From the NCBI RefSeq assembly GCF_013387465.1, contig NZ_VYGV01000006.1:901638-965637 (forward strand): a stretch of DNA of 64,000 bases. Reading direction: 5' to 3'. The DNA comes from Hydrogenophaga aromaticivorans. Lineage in GTDB: Bacteria; Pseudomonadota; Gammaproteobacteria; Burkholderiales; Burkholderiaceae_C. Within the stretch, counting starts at the first letter, position 1. Every line of letters starts with the position of its first letter. The position numbers were made by a program, and so were the translations under genes. Of the stretch, positions 1 to 8,301 are shown in pieces. The notes beneath the pieces are model-generated. The model worked only from the letters and a program-made list of their open reading frames with translations, made no database searches and was not told where the DNA came from.

Positions 1-199
1 TGGTGAGTGCGCTTGACACCATGGCTACCAGCCAGAAAGTGAAAAACGCCAAGGTATAGACCGCTGGGCGAGACAACTCCAACGGCGAGCCAAACCAGTG
101 GAGATCGCTGGGATCGATCATGGCGAAAACGATCATCTCCAGCACCGCAGCGACCAGAAAGGCTGGCCACGCTATCCACATCCATCTTTGAGCGGTCAT
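1..199 (-). CDS. Small membrane protein of the cco cluster (3' end outside window)
   Basis: The frame opens with ATG at 199 and stays open to the window edge, giving 66 codons without a stop, so the C-terminus is missing. The protein begins MTAQRWMWIAWPAFLVAAVL, one hydrophobic helix, and a second hydrophobic stretch (YTLAFFTFWLVAMV) follows near residue 50, so it is a two-helix inner-membrane protein. A purine-rich GAGGAGAAA stretch lies upstream of the ATG. It is the last visible gene of the ccoGH end of the cbb3 cluster, 92 bp after the FixH-like gene and on the same strand, so a role linked to oxidase assembly is possible but unproven. I do not recognise a named family. Confidence 0.6.
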   Translation of the reverse strand, partial: MTAQRWMWIAWPAFLVAAVLEMIVFAMIDPSDLHWFGSPLELSRPAVYTLAFFTFWLVAMVSSALT

Positions 200-291
200 T
201 CCTGTTTCTCCTCGGGTGCTGTTGTGATCGATTCCACGCATCAAAACCGGTGCAAAGGCGCCATCTCAGCCTCAGGACTACACAGATCTCG

Positions 292-594
292 CTACTCCTT
301 CGAGGGCGGGACGACAGGAGAAGCGGCGTGGTTACGTGCCTGGTGGGCCGGTTGAAGTTTGATCAGTGCCTCGGCCCGCGCTTGTCCATCCAACGACTGG
401 GCCGCCTTCAGGTCCCGCTCAAAGTCGACTTTGTTCAGAACAGGGTCAGCGCCCTCCACGGCTATGACGGCCGTGATGATGGCTGCTACCACCACCACCA
501 GTGGCCCACCCACCACCAGCCACATGTGGGGAACGCGCCACCAGGGAGTGGGCTGGTGTTCACTGGAAGGCGTTTTGAGTGTTGTGGTGTTCAT
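292..594 (-). CDS. ccoH: Short FixH/CcoH-like membrane protein
   Basis: This 100-residue protein has one transmembrane helix (about 24-45, WLVVGGPLVVVVAAIITAVI) preceded by a Trp/Pro-rich stretch (PWWRVPHMW), the N-terminal layout of FixH/CcoH proteins. It follows ccoG in the same direction, the usual place of ccoH in ccoGHIS assembly clusters. It is clearly shorter than typical FixH (around 150 or more residues): the acidic/tyrosine motif normally found after the helix is replaced by DPVLNKVDFERDL, and the periplasmic beta domain is absent. FixH helps cbb3 oxidase assembly or stability. The call rests mainly on position and the helix pattern; a lineage-specific small protein is the alternative. 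Confidence 0.6.
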   Translation of the reverse strand: MNTTTLKTPSSEHQPTPWWRVPHMWLVVGGPLVVVVAAIITAVIAVEGADPVLNKVDFERDLKAAQSLDGQARAEALIKLQPAHQARNHAASPVVPPSKE

Positions 595-633
595 AGATAT
601 CTCTGAGTCTGGTTGACTGCTGAAAAGCGGTGC

Positions 634-2106
634 TCAACGTGGCACCAGGAAGGCAGCCTTTTCTGTGACAGATACACCATCATCCTCGGCAGCCTTGATT
701 TCGAAATGGATCGGGTGCGACCCGGTGTCTGCTGCACCCGGGGGAACCTGCACCCGGATGACCGCAGATCGCACTTCCGTCGGCAAGACCTCAATCTCCG
801 ATTCCGACGCAATGGTGATACCAGGCAGCCCAGAAACGCTGATCACATAACGTTGCGTGCTCTCGGTCGCATTCATCACCTGCAAACGGAAGACATTTTC
901 GATGCGGCCTTGTTCAACCATGCGAGCCAGCGCGCCGCGGTCCCGGATCACGTCCACCTTGAGCGGTTTTCGAAGAAACAGGCTGATCATGACAGCGAAC
1001 GTGATCGCCAGCAGAATGCCCGTATAAACCAGCACCCGTGGGCGCATGGCCCGACGGATCATCTGCTGGGTATTCCAGCCTTGCGCGATGCCGTTCTGGG
1101 TCGAGTACTTGACCAGTCCACGCGGATAGCCAACCTTGTCCATCACTTCGTCGCACACATCGATACAGGCACCGCAACCGATGCACTCGTACTGAAGGCC
1201 ATTGCGGATATCGATACCCGTCGGACAAACCTGAACACACAACGTGCAGTCCACACAGGACCCCAGACCCAGCGCCTTGGGGTCCGCTTTCTTCGAGCGA
1301 GGGCCTCGCGGCTCCCCGCGCTTTTCGTCGTAGGTCACGATCATCGTGTCCTTGTCGAACATCGCACTCTGGAAACGTGCGTAAGGGCACATGTACTTGC
1401 AGACCTGTTCACGCATGAAGCCTGCGTTGCCATAAGTGGCAAAACCGTAGAAGAAGATCCAGAAGGTCTGCCACGGGCCCAGCGATGCAGCCAGCGAGAC
1501 CGCCGCCAGCTCCCGAATCGGCGTGAAGTAGCCGACAAAGGTAAAACCGGTCCACAACGAGAACAGTATCCAGAGCACGTGCTTCGACCACTTCTTGCCG
1601 AACTTGCCGGCTGAAAACGCCGAATCATCCAGGCGCATGCGAGCCGAGCGATCGCCCTCGACTTTTTTCTCGATCCAGAGAAAAATTTCTGTGTAGACCG
1701 TCTGCGGGCAGGCATAACCACACCACAAACGTCCGGCGACAGCCGTGAACAGAAACAATGCCAGAGCGGCAATGACCAGAAGACCCGTCAGGTAGATGAA
1801 GTCCTGCGGATACAACACCAGGCCAAAAATGTAAAAGCGGCGCGCCTCAAGATCGAAGAGCACCGCCTGTCGAGCATTCCACTCGAGCCAGGGCAAACCG
1901 TAAAAAACGATCTGGGTGATCCAGACCGTGATCCAGCGCCACTGAGAAAACAGACCCGAGACAGATCGTGGGTATATCTTCTTGCGCGAGGCGTAGAGTG
2001 AAACCATGACCTCATCGTCGGCAGGAACCCCTTTGGGTGGAGGCTCCGGGACGATGGGAATGGTGGTGGTCGGATTGGCGCTGGTGGCTGGCTTGGCGGA
2101 ACTCAC
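634..2106 (-). CDS. ccoG: CcoG/FixG/RdxA, cbb3 oxidase accessory Fe-S protein
   Basis: This is a 490-residue inner-membrane ferredoxin-like protein needed for cbb3 oxidase maturation; in characterised homologues it takes part in copper reduction. Membrane segments are visible near residues 54-75, 102-125, 175-195, 210-225 and 357-377. A CGYACPQ motif occurs at about 129-135 and a CKYMCPYARF motif at about 236-245. Two ferredoxin clusters, CVDCTLCVQVCPTG (284-297) and CIGCGACIDVC (308-318), give ligands for two [4Fe-4S] centres. The C-terminal portion is an Ig-like periplasmic domain. It lies downstream of ccoP but is separated from it by a strong hairpin (2131-2167), so its expression may be uncoupled from ccoNOQP. 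Length and motifs are normal for the family. Confidence 0.95.
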   Translation of the reverse strand: MSSAKPATSANPTTTIPIVPEPPPKGVPADDEVMVSLYASRKKIYPRSVSGLFSQWRWITVWITQIVFYGLPWLEWNARQAVLFDLEARRFYIFGLVLYPQDFIYLTGLLVIAALALFLFTAVAGRLWCGYACPQTVYTEIFLWIEKKVEGDRSARMRLDDSAFSAGKFGKKWSKHVLWILFSLWTGFTFVGYFTPIRELAAVSLAASLGPWQTFWIFFYGFATYGNAGFMREQVCKYMCPYARFQSAMFDKDTMIVTYDEKRGEPRGPRSKKADPKALGLGSCVDCTLCVQVCPTGIDIRNGLQYECIGCGACIDVCDEVMDKVGYPRGLVKYSTQNGIAQGWNTQQMIRRAMRPRVLVYTGILLAITFAVMISLFLRKPLKVDVIRDRGALARMVEQGRIENVFRLQVMNATESTQRYVISVSGLPGITIASESEIEVLPTEVRSAVIRVQVPPGAADTGSHPIHFEIKAAEDDGVSVTEKAAFLVPR

Positions 2107-2130
2107 GAAAAACCCGAAGTAGGAAAATGG

Positions 2131-2167
2131 AAAAGAGTCGCAGCGGTCGAATCGACCGCTGCGACTC
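2131..2167 (-). terminator. Strong hairpin between ccoP and ccoG
   Basis: Sixteen-base perfect arms (2135-2150 and 2152-2167) form a GC-rich stem. On the minus strand the stem is followed by a short run of T (TTTTCCATTTT), as in a rho-independent terminator or attenuator. It sits 11 bp after the ccoP stop codon and 28 bp before the ccoG start. The T-run is short, so partial readthrough is likely. Confidence 0.7.
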
Positions 2168-2178
2168 TCTTTAAACGC

Positions 2179-3087
2179 TCAATTGGCCGCTTTGTTGGAC
2201 ATGCCCCAGACATAGGAGGCCAGCACATTGATCTGAGCTTCGTTCAGCAAGGCCGACTGACCAGGCATCTGGTTGTTGAACCCGTTGTTCACAGCGCGCA
2301 CGATGGCTTCTTCGCCCCAGCCGTGAAGCCAGATACCGTCGGTCAGGTTGGCTGCACCCACCGCAGCCATGCCCTTGCCGTCCATGCCATGGCATGCCGC
2401 ACAAGCAGCGAACTTCTCTTTACCTTGAGTGGCCCGCACGGAGTCGTGAGGGCTGCCAGACAGGCTCAGCACATAGTTCGCCACGTTGCGCACGTCTTCA
2501 GCGCTACCCACCGCAGCTGCCATCGGAGGCATGACACCGATGCGGCCCTGCGTGATGGTTGTCTTGATGGTCGCATGATCGCCTCCGCCCAGCCAGTCCT
2601 TGTCCGTCAGGTTGGGGAAGCCTTTGGCACCACGGGCATCAGAACCATGGCACTGGGCACAGTAATTCATGAACAGGCGCTCACCGATCGCCATGGCTTC
2701 GGAGTCACCGGCCATCTGCTCGGGCGTCATCCCGCTGAATTTGGCGTAAATGGGGGCAATTGCGGCCTCCACCTTGGCAACTTCAGCGGTGTGCTGACCC
2801 CGTGAAGTCCAGCCGAGCACACCCTGGAATTTGCCGAACATGGGATACAACGCACCGTAAGCCAGCGCGAAGAGGACCGTGATGACGAACAGGTACACCC
2901 ACCACTTGGGCAACGGGTTGTTCATTTCCGCCAGGTCGCCGTCCCAGACATGCCCGGTGGTGTTGTCTGCATGGGTGTTCGCTTTCGTGGTGCCGCTGAT
3001 CCAGAGCAGGATCAGGCAGGCGAGGATGCTGACCAGCGTCAGTCCACCCACGTAGAGGTGCCAGAAATCACTTGTAAAGTCGCTCAT
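2179..3087 (-). CDS. ccoP: CcoP, dihaem cytochrome c subunit of cbb3 oxidase
   Basis: This 302-residue subunit III passes electrons from soluble cytochrome c or quinol-linked donors to CcoO and the binuclear centre. Two N-terminal transmembrane helices (about 12-31 and 63-85) precede two periplasmic cytochrome c domains. The haem motifs are CAQCH (143-147) and CAACH (229-233), with a GVMPPM axial-Met segment at 184-189 and a second Met near QMPGQ (about 273). The two-helix N-terminus is the longer CcoP form in which a CcoQ-like helix remains separately encoded; a separate ccoQ is present directly upstream. The gene is in the ccoNOQP order, 26 bp after ccoQ. Confidence 0.96.
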   Translation of the reverse strand: MSDFTSDFWHLYVGGLTLVSILACLILLWISGTTKANTHADNTTGHVWDGDLAEMNNPLPKWWVYLFVITVLFALAYGALYPMFGKFQGVLGWTSRGQHTAEVAKVEAAIAPIYAKFSGMTPEQMAGDSEAMAIGERLFMNYCAQCHGSDARGAKGFPNLTDKDWLGGGDHATIKTTITQGRIGVMPPMAAAVGSAEDVRNVANYVLSLSGSPHDSVRATQGKEKFAACAACHGMDGKGMAAVGAANLTDGIWLHGWGEEAIVRAVNNGFNNQMPGQSALLNEAQINVLASYVWGMSNKAAN

Positions 3088-3113
3088 GATGTTTCTCTTG
3101 TTGGTGCCGCGGT

Positions 3114-3251
3114 TTAGTCGTCAGTGAAGGGCAGTTGCGCTGCCTCGTCAAAACCGGCTTGGTTGCGTTTGGACCATGCCCAGACCACGATGCCCACGAA
3201 GGTCAGCAGGCTGACCACCGTGACGGCGCTGCGGAGATCGTTGATGTCCAT
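3114..3251 (-). CDS. ccoQ: CcoQ, small cbb3 oxidase subunit
   Basis: This 45-codon gene begins at the ATG at 3251 and stops with TAA at 3114. The protein has a single transmembrane helix (about residues 9-26, AVTVVSLLTFVGIVVWAW) followed by a short charged cytoplasmic tail ending in PFTDD. Size, topology and position between ccoO and ccoP identify it as CcoQ/FixQ, which stabilises the oxidase complex. A GGAGG-type ribosome-binding site precedes the ATG (AAGGAGGTCCCGCC). It falls below common gene-finder length cut-offs, so it is easily missed. Confidence 0.93.
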   Translation of the reverse strand: MDINDLRSAVTVVSLLTFVGIVVWAWSKRNQAGFDEAAQLPFTDD

Positions 3252-3267
3252 GGCGGGACCTCCTTGT

Positions 3268-4047
3268 TTATTGGTTGGTACCAGTCGCCGCGGCGGGAGC
3301 CGGTGCAGCAGCCGGATCGGCTGGCGCTGCAGGTGCAGCCGCCTCGGTCGCGGGAGCTACTTCGGCAGCAGCTGGAACCGCATCGGCGGTAGCAGCTGCT
3401 GGAGCGACCATGGCAGCTGGGCGGCTGGCGCTGCGAGCGGTGCCCAGCACCTGCAAGTATGCGATGACAGCGTCCATCTGGGTCTTGCCCTTCACCGCCT
3501 CGACCGACTGTGCGATCTCTTCGTCGGTATAGGGAGCGCCCAGCGTGCGCAGCACTTCCATGCGCTTGGGCATAACGTCCGCGTTCACGGCCTTCCCACC
3601 CAGGAATGCGTACGCCGGCATGTTCGATTCGGGCACCACATCACGTGGGTTGGTCAAGTGAGTACGGTGCCACTCATCGCTGTAGCGCCCCCCCACGCGG
3701 TGAAGGTCAGGACCGGTGCGCTTGGAACCCCACTGGAACGGACGATCGTAGACAAATTCGCCAGCCACCGAGTAAGGGCCATAACGCAGCGTTTCAGCCT
3801 GAAACGGACGGATCATCTGCGAGTGGCAGTTGTAGCAACCTTCACTCACATAGACGTCACGACCCGCCAGTTGCAGTGCGCTGTAAGGCTTCAGGCCTTC
3901 GATCGGCGTGGTGGTGGACTTCTGGAAGAACAGAGGAACAATTTCGACCAGACCACCCACGGCCACCACGAGCGTGATCAACACGATCATGAGGAAGTTG
4001 TTGGTCTCGATCCGTCCGTGGCCTTCGACTTTTTCGTTGTTTGCCAT
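3268..4047 (-). CDS. ccoO: CcoO, monohaem cytochrome c subunit of cbb3 oxidase
   Basis: This 259-residue subunit II has an N-terminal membrane anchor (about 17-40), a haem c motif CYNCH (71-75) followed by SQMIRPF, and the axial Met in [10 protein letters not shown] (M143). The start is ATG 4047, preceded by GAGGAGTACAAAC; the frame is open upstream, but only inside ccoN. From about residue 209 to the end runs a low-complexity Ala/Pro tail of about 50 residues that is absent from typical CcoO proteins of about 200-210 residues. The gene lies 11 bp downstream of ccoN in the usual operon order. Confidence 0.96.
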   Translation of the reverse strand: MANNEKVEGHGRIETNNFLMIVLITLVVAVGGLVEIVPLFFQKSTTTPIEGLKPYSALQLAGRDVYVSEGCYNCHSQMIRPFQAETLRYGPYSVAGEFVYDRPFQWGSKRTGPDLHRVGGRYSDEWHRTHLTNPRDVVPESNMPAYAFLGGKAVNADVMPKRMEVLRTLGAPYTDEEIAQSVEAVKGKTQMDAVIAYLQVLGTARSASRPAAMVAPAAATADAVPAAAEVAPATEAAAPAAPADPAAAPAPAAATGTNQ

Positions 4048-4058
4048 GTTTGTACTCC

Positions 4059-5504
4059 TCAGGCGTGTGCGGGGTTGACGGCGAGGACGGGCACGTCCAC
4101 AACACGGCCCTGACGCATCGTCATGATGACGTTCCAGAGCATGACCAGCATGCCGCTGAGGTACAGCACGCCACCCAGCAGACGGATCACATAGAACGGG
4201 AAGGTGGCTTTCACCGACTCGACAAAGGTGTAGGTCAGGCTGCCGTCGGGGTTGACCGAGCGCCACATCAGACCTTGCATCACACCGGCAATCCACATCG
4301 CGGCGATGTAGAGCACGATGCCGATGGTGGCCACCCAGAAGTGCAGCTCAATGGCGGGCACCGAATACATTTTCTTCTGGCCAAACAGGCGAGGAATCAG
4401 GTAATACAGCGAACCCATGGATACCAGACCCACCCAGCCCAGAGCACCCGAGTGCACGTGACCCACGGTCCAGTCGGTGTAGTGCGACAGCGCGTTGACG
4501 GTCTTGATGGACATCATCGGACCTTCGAAGGTGGACATGCCATAGAACGACAGGGACACGATCAGGAAGCGCAGGATGGGGTCGTCACGCAGTTTGTGCC
4601 AGGCACCCGACAGGGTCATGATGCCGTTGATCATGCCGCCCCAGCTGGGCGCCAGCAGGATCAGGGAGAACACCATGCCGACCGATTGCGTCCAGTCAGG
4701 CAGTGCGGTGTAGTGCAGGTGGTGAGGACCCGCCCACATGTAGGTGAAGATCAGCGCCCAGAAGTGGACGATGGACAGGCGGTAGGAGTAAACCGGACGC
4801 TCGGCCTGCTTGGGGATGAAGTAGTACATCATGCCCAGGAAGGCGGCGGTCAGGAAGAATCCGACCGCGTTGTGGCCGTACCACCATTGCACCATGGCGT
4901 CTTGCACGCCAGCATAGGCCGAGTAGGAGTGCGTGGCACCGGTCGGGATAGCCAGGTTGTTGAAGATGTGCAACAGCGCGATGGTGATGATGTAGGCACC
5001 AAAGAACCAGTTCGCTACGTAAATGTGTTTGACCTTGCGGATACCGACAGTACCGAAGAACACGATCGCATACGACACCCAGACCACCGTGATCAACAGG
5101 TCGATCGGCCAGATCAGTTCGGCGTATTCCTTACCCTGAGTCAGACCCAAAGGCAATGAAACAACAGCCGACACGATCACGGCGTTCCAGCCCCAGAACG
5201 TCAGCCAGGCCAGCTTGTTCGAGAACAAGGCGGTGTGGCAGGTTCGCTGAACCACGTAGTAGCTGGTTGCAAACAGCACCGACCCACCAAACGCAAAAAT
5301 CACCGCGTTGGTGTGTAGCGGACGTAGGCGACCATAGGTCAGCCATTCAATGCCCATATTGAGCTCGGGCCAGGTCAATTGGGCCGCGATGATTACACCC
5401 ACCAGCATGCCCACCACGCCGTAGATCACGGACATGACGGCAAACCCGCGGACCACACTATCGTTGTAGACCGCCGGTTGGCTGGTCTTCGTTGTCACGG
5501 ACAT
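4059..5504 (-). CDS. ccoN: CcoN, catalytic subunit of cbb3 cytochrome c oxidase
   Basis: This 481-residue polytopic haem-copper oxidase subunit I reduces O2 with high affinity. Visible ligands are H64 (haem b, in [14 protein letters not shown]), H211 (CuB, in [10 protein letters not shown]), the HH pair at 261-262 (CuB) in WAGPHHLHY with the family Tyr (Y255) in the same helix, and H349/H351 in [10 protein letters not shown] for the haems. The start has a good GAGGAG site seven bases upstream. An FNR-type box (5562-5575) is centred about 64 bp upstream of the start codon, consistent with induction at low oxygen. It is the first gene of ccoNOQP. Confidence 0.98.
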   Translation of the reverse strand: MSVTTKTSQPAVYNDSVVRGFAVMSVIYGVVGMLVGVIIAAQLTWPELNMGIEWLTYGRLRPLHTNAVIFAFGGSVLFATSYYVVQRTCHTALFSNKLAWLTFWGWNAVIVSAVVSLPLGLTQGKEYAELIWPIDLLITVVWVSYAIVFFGTVGIRKVKHIYVANWFFGAYIITIALLHIFNNLAIPTGATHSYSAYAGVQDAMVQWWYGHNAVGFFLTAAFLGMMYYFIPKQAERPVYSYRLSIVHFWALIFTYMWAGPHHLHYTALPDWTQSVGMVFSLILLAPSWGGMINGIMTLSGAWHKLRDDPILRFLIVSLSFYGMSTFEGPMMSIKTVNALSHYTDWTVGHVHSGALGWVGLVSMGSLYYLIPRLFGQKKMYSVPAIELHFWVATIGIVLYIAAMWIAGVMQGLMWRSVNPDGSLTYTFVESVKATFPFYVIRLLGGVLYLSGMLVMLWNVIMTMRQGRVVDVPVLAVNPAHA

Positions 5505-5561
5505 ACAGAACTCCTCATAAATGTCACTTGGCGAGTGTCTACAGGCACCCGGCTAATCGCC

Positions 5562-5575
5562 TTGACTTAAGTCAA
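5562..5575. promoter_or_regulatory. FNR/ANR-type box upstream of ccoN
   Basis: TTGACTTAAGTCAA is a perfect 14-bp palindrome with the FNR geometry (consensus TTGAT-N4-ATCAA, one base changed in each arm). A centre at -41.5 would put the ccoN transcript start near 5527, 23 bp before the ATG. The site overlaps the ccoS stop codon (5572-5574), so the operator is partly coding. Confidence 0.75.
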
Positions 5576-5709
5576 TCACCTCGGAGAATGCGCTCGCCTT
5601 CTCGTTCGATGTTGTCAAACTGCCCCGCATGGAGCGCCCACCAGAAAATGCCGATGATGGCGAAGACCAGAACCACGGAGAGCGGGACCAGCAAATACAA
5701 AACGTCCAT
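5572..5709 (-). CDS. ccoS: CcoS, small cbb3 oxidase maturation protein
   Basis: This 45-residue protein starts MDVLYLLVPLSVVLVFAIIG, one transmembrane helix, followed by FWWALHAGQFDNIEREGERIL. The tail motif GQFDDLE/GQFDNIE is characteristic of CcoS/FixS. CcoS is needed to insert haem and copper cofactors into the oxidase. It lies between ccoI and ccoN, 42 bp after the ccoI stop codon, on the same strand. Its last codons carry the FNR-type box of the ccoN promoter. It is too short for many gene callers. Confidence 0.93.
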   Translation of the reverse strand: MDVLYLLVPLSVVLVFAIIGIFWWALHAGQFDNIEREGERILRGD

Positions 5710-5751
5710 GGTGAAGCCTCTGGAAATCTGAGTTCAAAAACAGGCGCGATC

Positions 5752-8208
5752 TTACGCCGGCCACTCCATACCTGGCCGGGTATCTGTGCGTCGGACAGGA
5801 ATATGGGTCGTCAGCCGCAACGCGTTGCCGATGACCAACAAGGAACTGCCCGCCATACCCAAACCGGCCAGCCATGGCGGCATCCAGCCGATCAGGGCCA
5901 TCGGGATACTGACCACGTTGTAGAGCGCAGCCCATATCAGGTTCTGACGCACGATGCGCATCGTGGACCTGGCCAGCTTCAGCGTCAAGACCACGTCCAT
6001 GACCTCGCCGCCCTGGATCACATAGTCCGACTGGGCCTGAGCCAGAGGGGCTGCGTGCCCAAGAGCGAACGAGGTGTCGGCACGCGCCAGCACCGGTCCG
6101 TCGTTCAGGCCATCGCCAACCATGGCCAGGCGACGGCCCTGGGACTGCAGGTTCACCACCTCGGCCAGCTTTTGTTCCGGCGTGGCGCTGGCGATGACAT
6201 GGTCCACGCCCACCGCCTGCCCGACCTGGCGCGCGGCAGCTTCGCGGTCACCCGACAGCAACCAAGTCTCAATGCCCAACTTGCGCAAGGCTGCTATGGC
6301 CGCCTTGGCGTCCTCGCGCAAGCCTTCCTGCAATTCGAATGTCGCCAGCCAGCCCTGGTCGTCAGCCAGATGGGCTTGAGGCGCGCCGTCTGCTTCGTCG
6401 GAAGATCCAAGGCTCACGCCACAAAATGCCGCCGAGCCCAGGCGCAGTCGCCCACCATCAGCCAGGATCGCCTGCATGCCTTGACCGGCCACCTCCTGCA
6501 TGTCCCTGAAGCCGATGGGTCCATGGTCCACACCGGCCGCATCGGACTGCGCCTGCACCAGCGCTCGCGATACGGGGTGCAGTGAGCCCTGCGCCAGCGA
6601 AGCCGCCAGCAACAGCGCGTGGGCCGCATCGACGCCTTCACGGGTGCGCACCGCTTGAAGCTTCAGCTGATCGTGGGTGAGTGTTCCGGTCTTGTCAAAA
6701 ATCACGGTGTTGATCCCGGCGAGGGACTCAAAGGCCTGCAGGCGGCGAACCAGAATGCCCCGCCGGGCCAGCGCCCCGGCCGACGTGAGCATGGCGGCCG
6801 GCGTCGCCAGCGAGAGCGCACACGGACACGTGACGATCAACACCGCCACCGCCACCGCCAGCGCTTTGCTGTGATCAATCTGCCACCAGTACCAGCCAGC
6901 GAAGGCCGCCGCCAGGAGCACCAGCACGAGAAACGGCGCGGCAATGCGATCCGCCAGAACGGCCAGCCGCGGCTTTTCGGTGGACGCTTTTTCCATCAGC
7001 GCAACGATCTGTGCAAAGCGGGTGTCGCGCCCCAGACGCTGAACAGCCACCTGCACAGGGCCGCCCAGGTTGAAGCTGCCCGCCACCACAGCCTGGCCGC
7101 ACGTGCGCACGACCGGACGTGACTCGCCCGTCAGCAGGGCTTCGTCAACCGTCGCGGACTCGCTGCGTATCTCGCCATCGCCGGGAAATGCCTGACCCGC
7201 CTGAACACGCACCACATCGCCCACCACGAGTCGCCGCACCGAAACCGACTCAAAGTTCCCGTCGGGCTTCATCCGCTCGCAGACCTCGGGCAGGCGGTTC
7301 ATCAGGCTGTCGAGTGCACCCGCAGTGCGGTCACGCGCCTTGAGCTCCAGATAGCGACCACCCAGCAGGAAAAATACGAACATGGTCAGCGAGTCGAACC
7401 AGACCTCATGCCCCCAGGGACCGTTCGGATCGAACGTCGCAGCCGAGCTCGCGATGAAGGTCACCAGAATGCCGATGGACACGGGGGTGTCCATACCCAC
7501 CCGGCCACGCATGAGGTCGCGCCAGGCACTGCTGAAAAACGGGCCACTGGCAAAAAACACCACCGGCAAGCTCAACACCCAACTGGCCCAACGCAGCAAC
7601 TGGTCAATGTCAGGGGGAATCTCACCAGGCGTGGCCACGTAGGCGGGCCATGCGTACATCATGACCTGCATGGCGCAGAAACCGGCCACGAACAAACGCC
7701 ACAGCGCACGACGGGTTTCGCGCAGACGTTCGCTGATGGACAGCGCTTGTTGCATCGGCAGCAGCCGGTAGCCGGTCTCTCCGACCACTTGCGCCAGGCT
7801 GGACATGCGGGTCAGGGTCGGGTCCCAGCGCACGGTCAGGCGTCTTGTGGCGGCATGCACCTGGGCAAGCTGCACACCGGGCAGATCTTGCAATGCGCAT
7901 TCAACCGTGTCGGCACACGCCGCGCAATACATGCCCTGCACCATCAACACCGACTCCGCCACCTGGTGGCCATCGACTTCGGAAAATTCGGTGAAATCCT
8001 GCTGTTCGACCGGATCGTCCAGAACAGCGAAATTGTCGGTGACGGTGAGCGGGCCCCGGTGCGCGCCAAACAGACTGGGCGCAGCAGCGCCCTCACCCGT
8101 TTGCTCGACGCGACCAGAGGCCGAAGGATCGCTGGGCAAGGAACGCCCAAGCGACAGCCCCACCGGGGGCGCGGTGACGGCCTCGTTCATGCGCTGAGGG
8201 TAATTCAA
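5752..8208 (-). CDS. ccoI: CcoI/FixI-type copper P1B-ATPase
   Basis: This 818-residue heavy-metal P-type ATPase is predicted to export Cu(I) for cbb3 oxidase assembly. An N-terminal HMA domain carries GMYCAACAD (Cys 95 and 98). The membrane CPC motif is at 461-463 (IVTCPCALSLATP), the phosphorylated Asp is in DKTGTLTHD (505-513), a TGES motif is at about 360 and the hinge GDGLND is near residue 700. The start is uncertain: TTG 8208 has GGAG six bases upstream, while ATG 8190 lacks a clear site, so I kept the TTG. About 85 residues precede the HMA domain, longer than in many homologues. Location with ccoS and ccoN supports the CcoI role over general copper detoxification (CopA). Confidence 0.94.
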   Translation of the reverse strand: MNYPQRMNEAVTAPPVGLSLGRSLPSDPSASGRVEQTGEGAAAPSLFGAHRGPLTVTDNFAVLDDPVEQQDFTEFSEVDGHQVAESVLMVQGMYCAACADTVECALQDLPGVQLAQVHAATRRLTVRWDPTLTRMSSLAQVVGETGYRLLPMQQALSISERLRETRRALWRLFVAGFCAMQVMMYAWPAYVATPGEIPPDIDQLLRWASWVLSLPVVFFASGPFFSSAWRDLMRGRVGMDTPVSIGILVTFIASSAATFDPNGPWGHEVWFDSLTMFVFFLLGGRYLELKARDRTAGALDSLMNRLPEVCERMKPDGNFESVSVRRLVVGDVVRVQAGQAFPGDGEIRSESATVDEALLTGESRPVVRTCGQAVVAGSFNLGGPVQVAVQRLGRDTRFAQIVALMEKASTEKPRLAVLADRIAAPFLVLVLLAAAFAGWYWWQIDHSKALAVAVAVLIVTCPCALSLATPAAMLTSAGALARRGILVRRLQAFESLAGINTVIFDKTGTLTHDQLKLQAVRTREGVDAAHALLLAASLAQGSLHPVSRALVQAQSDAAGVDHGPIGFRDMQEVAGQGMQAILADGGRLRLGSAAFCGVSLGSSDEADGAPQAHLADDQGWLATFELQEGLREDAKAAIAALRKLGIETWLLSGDREAAARQVGQAVGVDHVIASATPEQKLAEVVNLQSQGRRLAMVGDGLNDGPVLARADTSFALGHAAPLAQAQSDYVIQGGEVMDVVLTLKLARSTMRIVRQNLIWAALYNVVSIPMALIGWMPPWLAGLGMAGSSLLVIGNALRLTTHIPVRRTDTRPGMEWPA

Positions 8209-8224
8209 CAGGTGCTCCAGGCGC

Positions 8225-8238
8225 TTGATTTAAGTCAA
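8225..8238. promoter_or_regulatory. FNR/ANR-type box between ccoI and uspA
   Basis: TTGATTTAAGTCAA differs from the FNR consensus (TTGAT-N4-ATCAA) at one base. For uspA, a class II arrangement (centre at -41.5) places the transcript start near 8273, with TAGCCTAT at about the -10 position and the ATG at 8302. The same box lies 17 bp from the ccoI start codon, so it could also affect ccoIS. Confidence 0.75.
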
Positions 8239-8301
8239 CCGCTCCGGGGCGGTCTTTGTTAGCCTATTGTCTGTCCAACAACAATTTCACTGGAGAACAG
8301 C

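Noticed and set aside
3275..3420. Low-complexity Ala/Pro coding stretch as a DNA repeat
   Set aside because: It is compositional bias in the ccoO tail; no exact tandem unit is present at the DNA level.
4048..4296. Upstream extension of the ccoO frame into ccoN
   Set aside because: It runs through the ccoN coding region in another frame; ATG 4047 has a strong ribosome-binding site and the conserved CcoO N-terminus.
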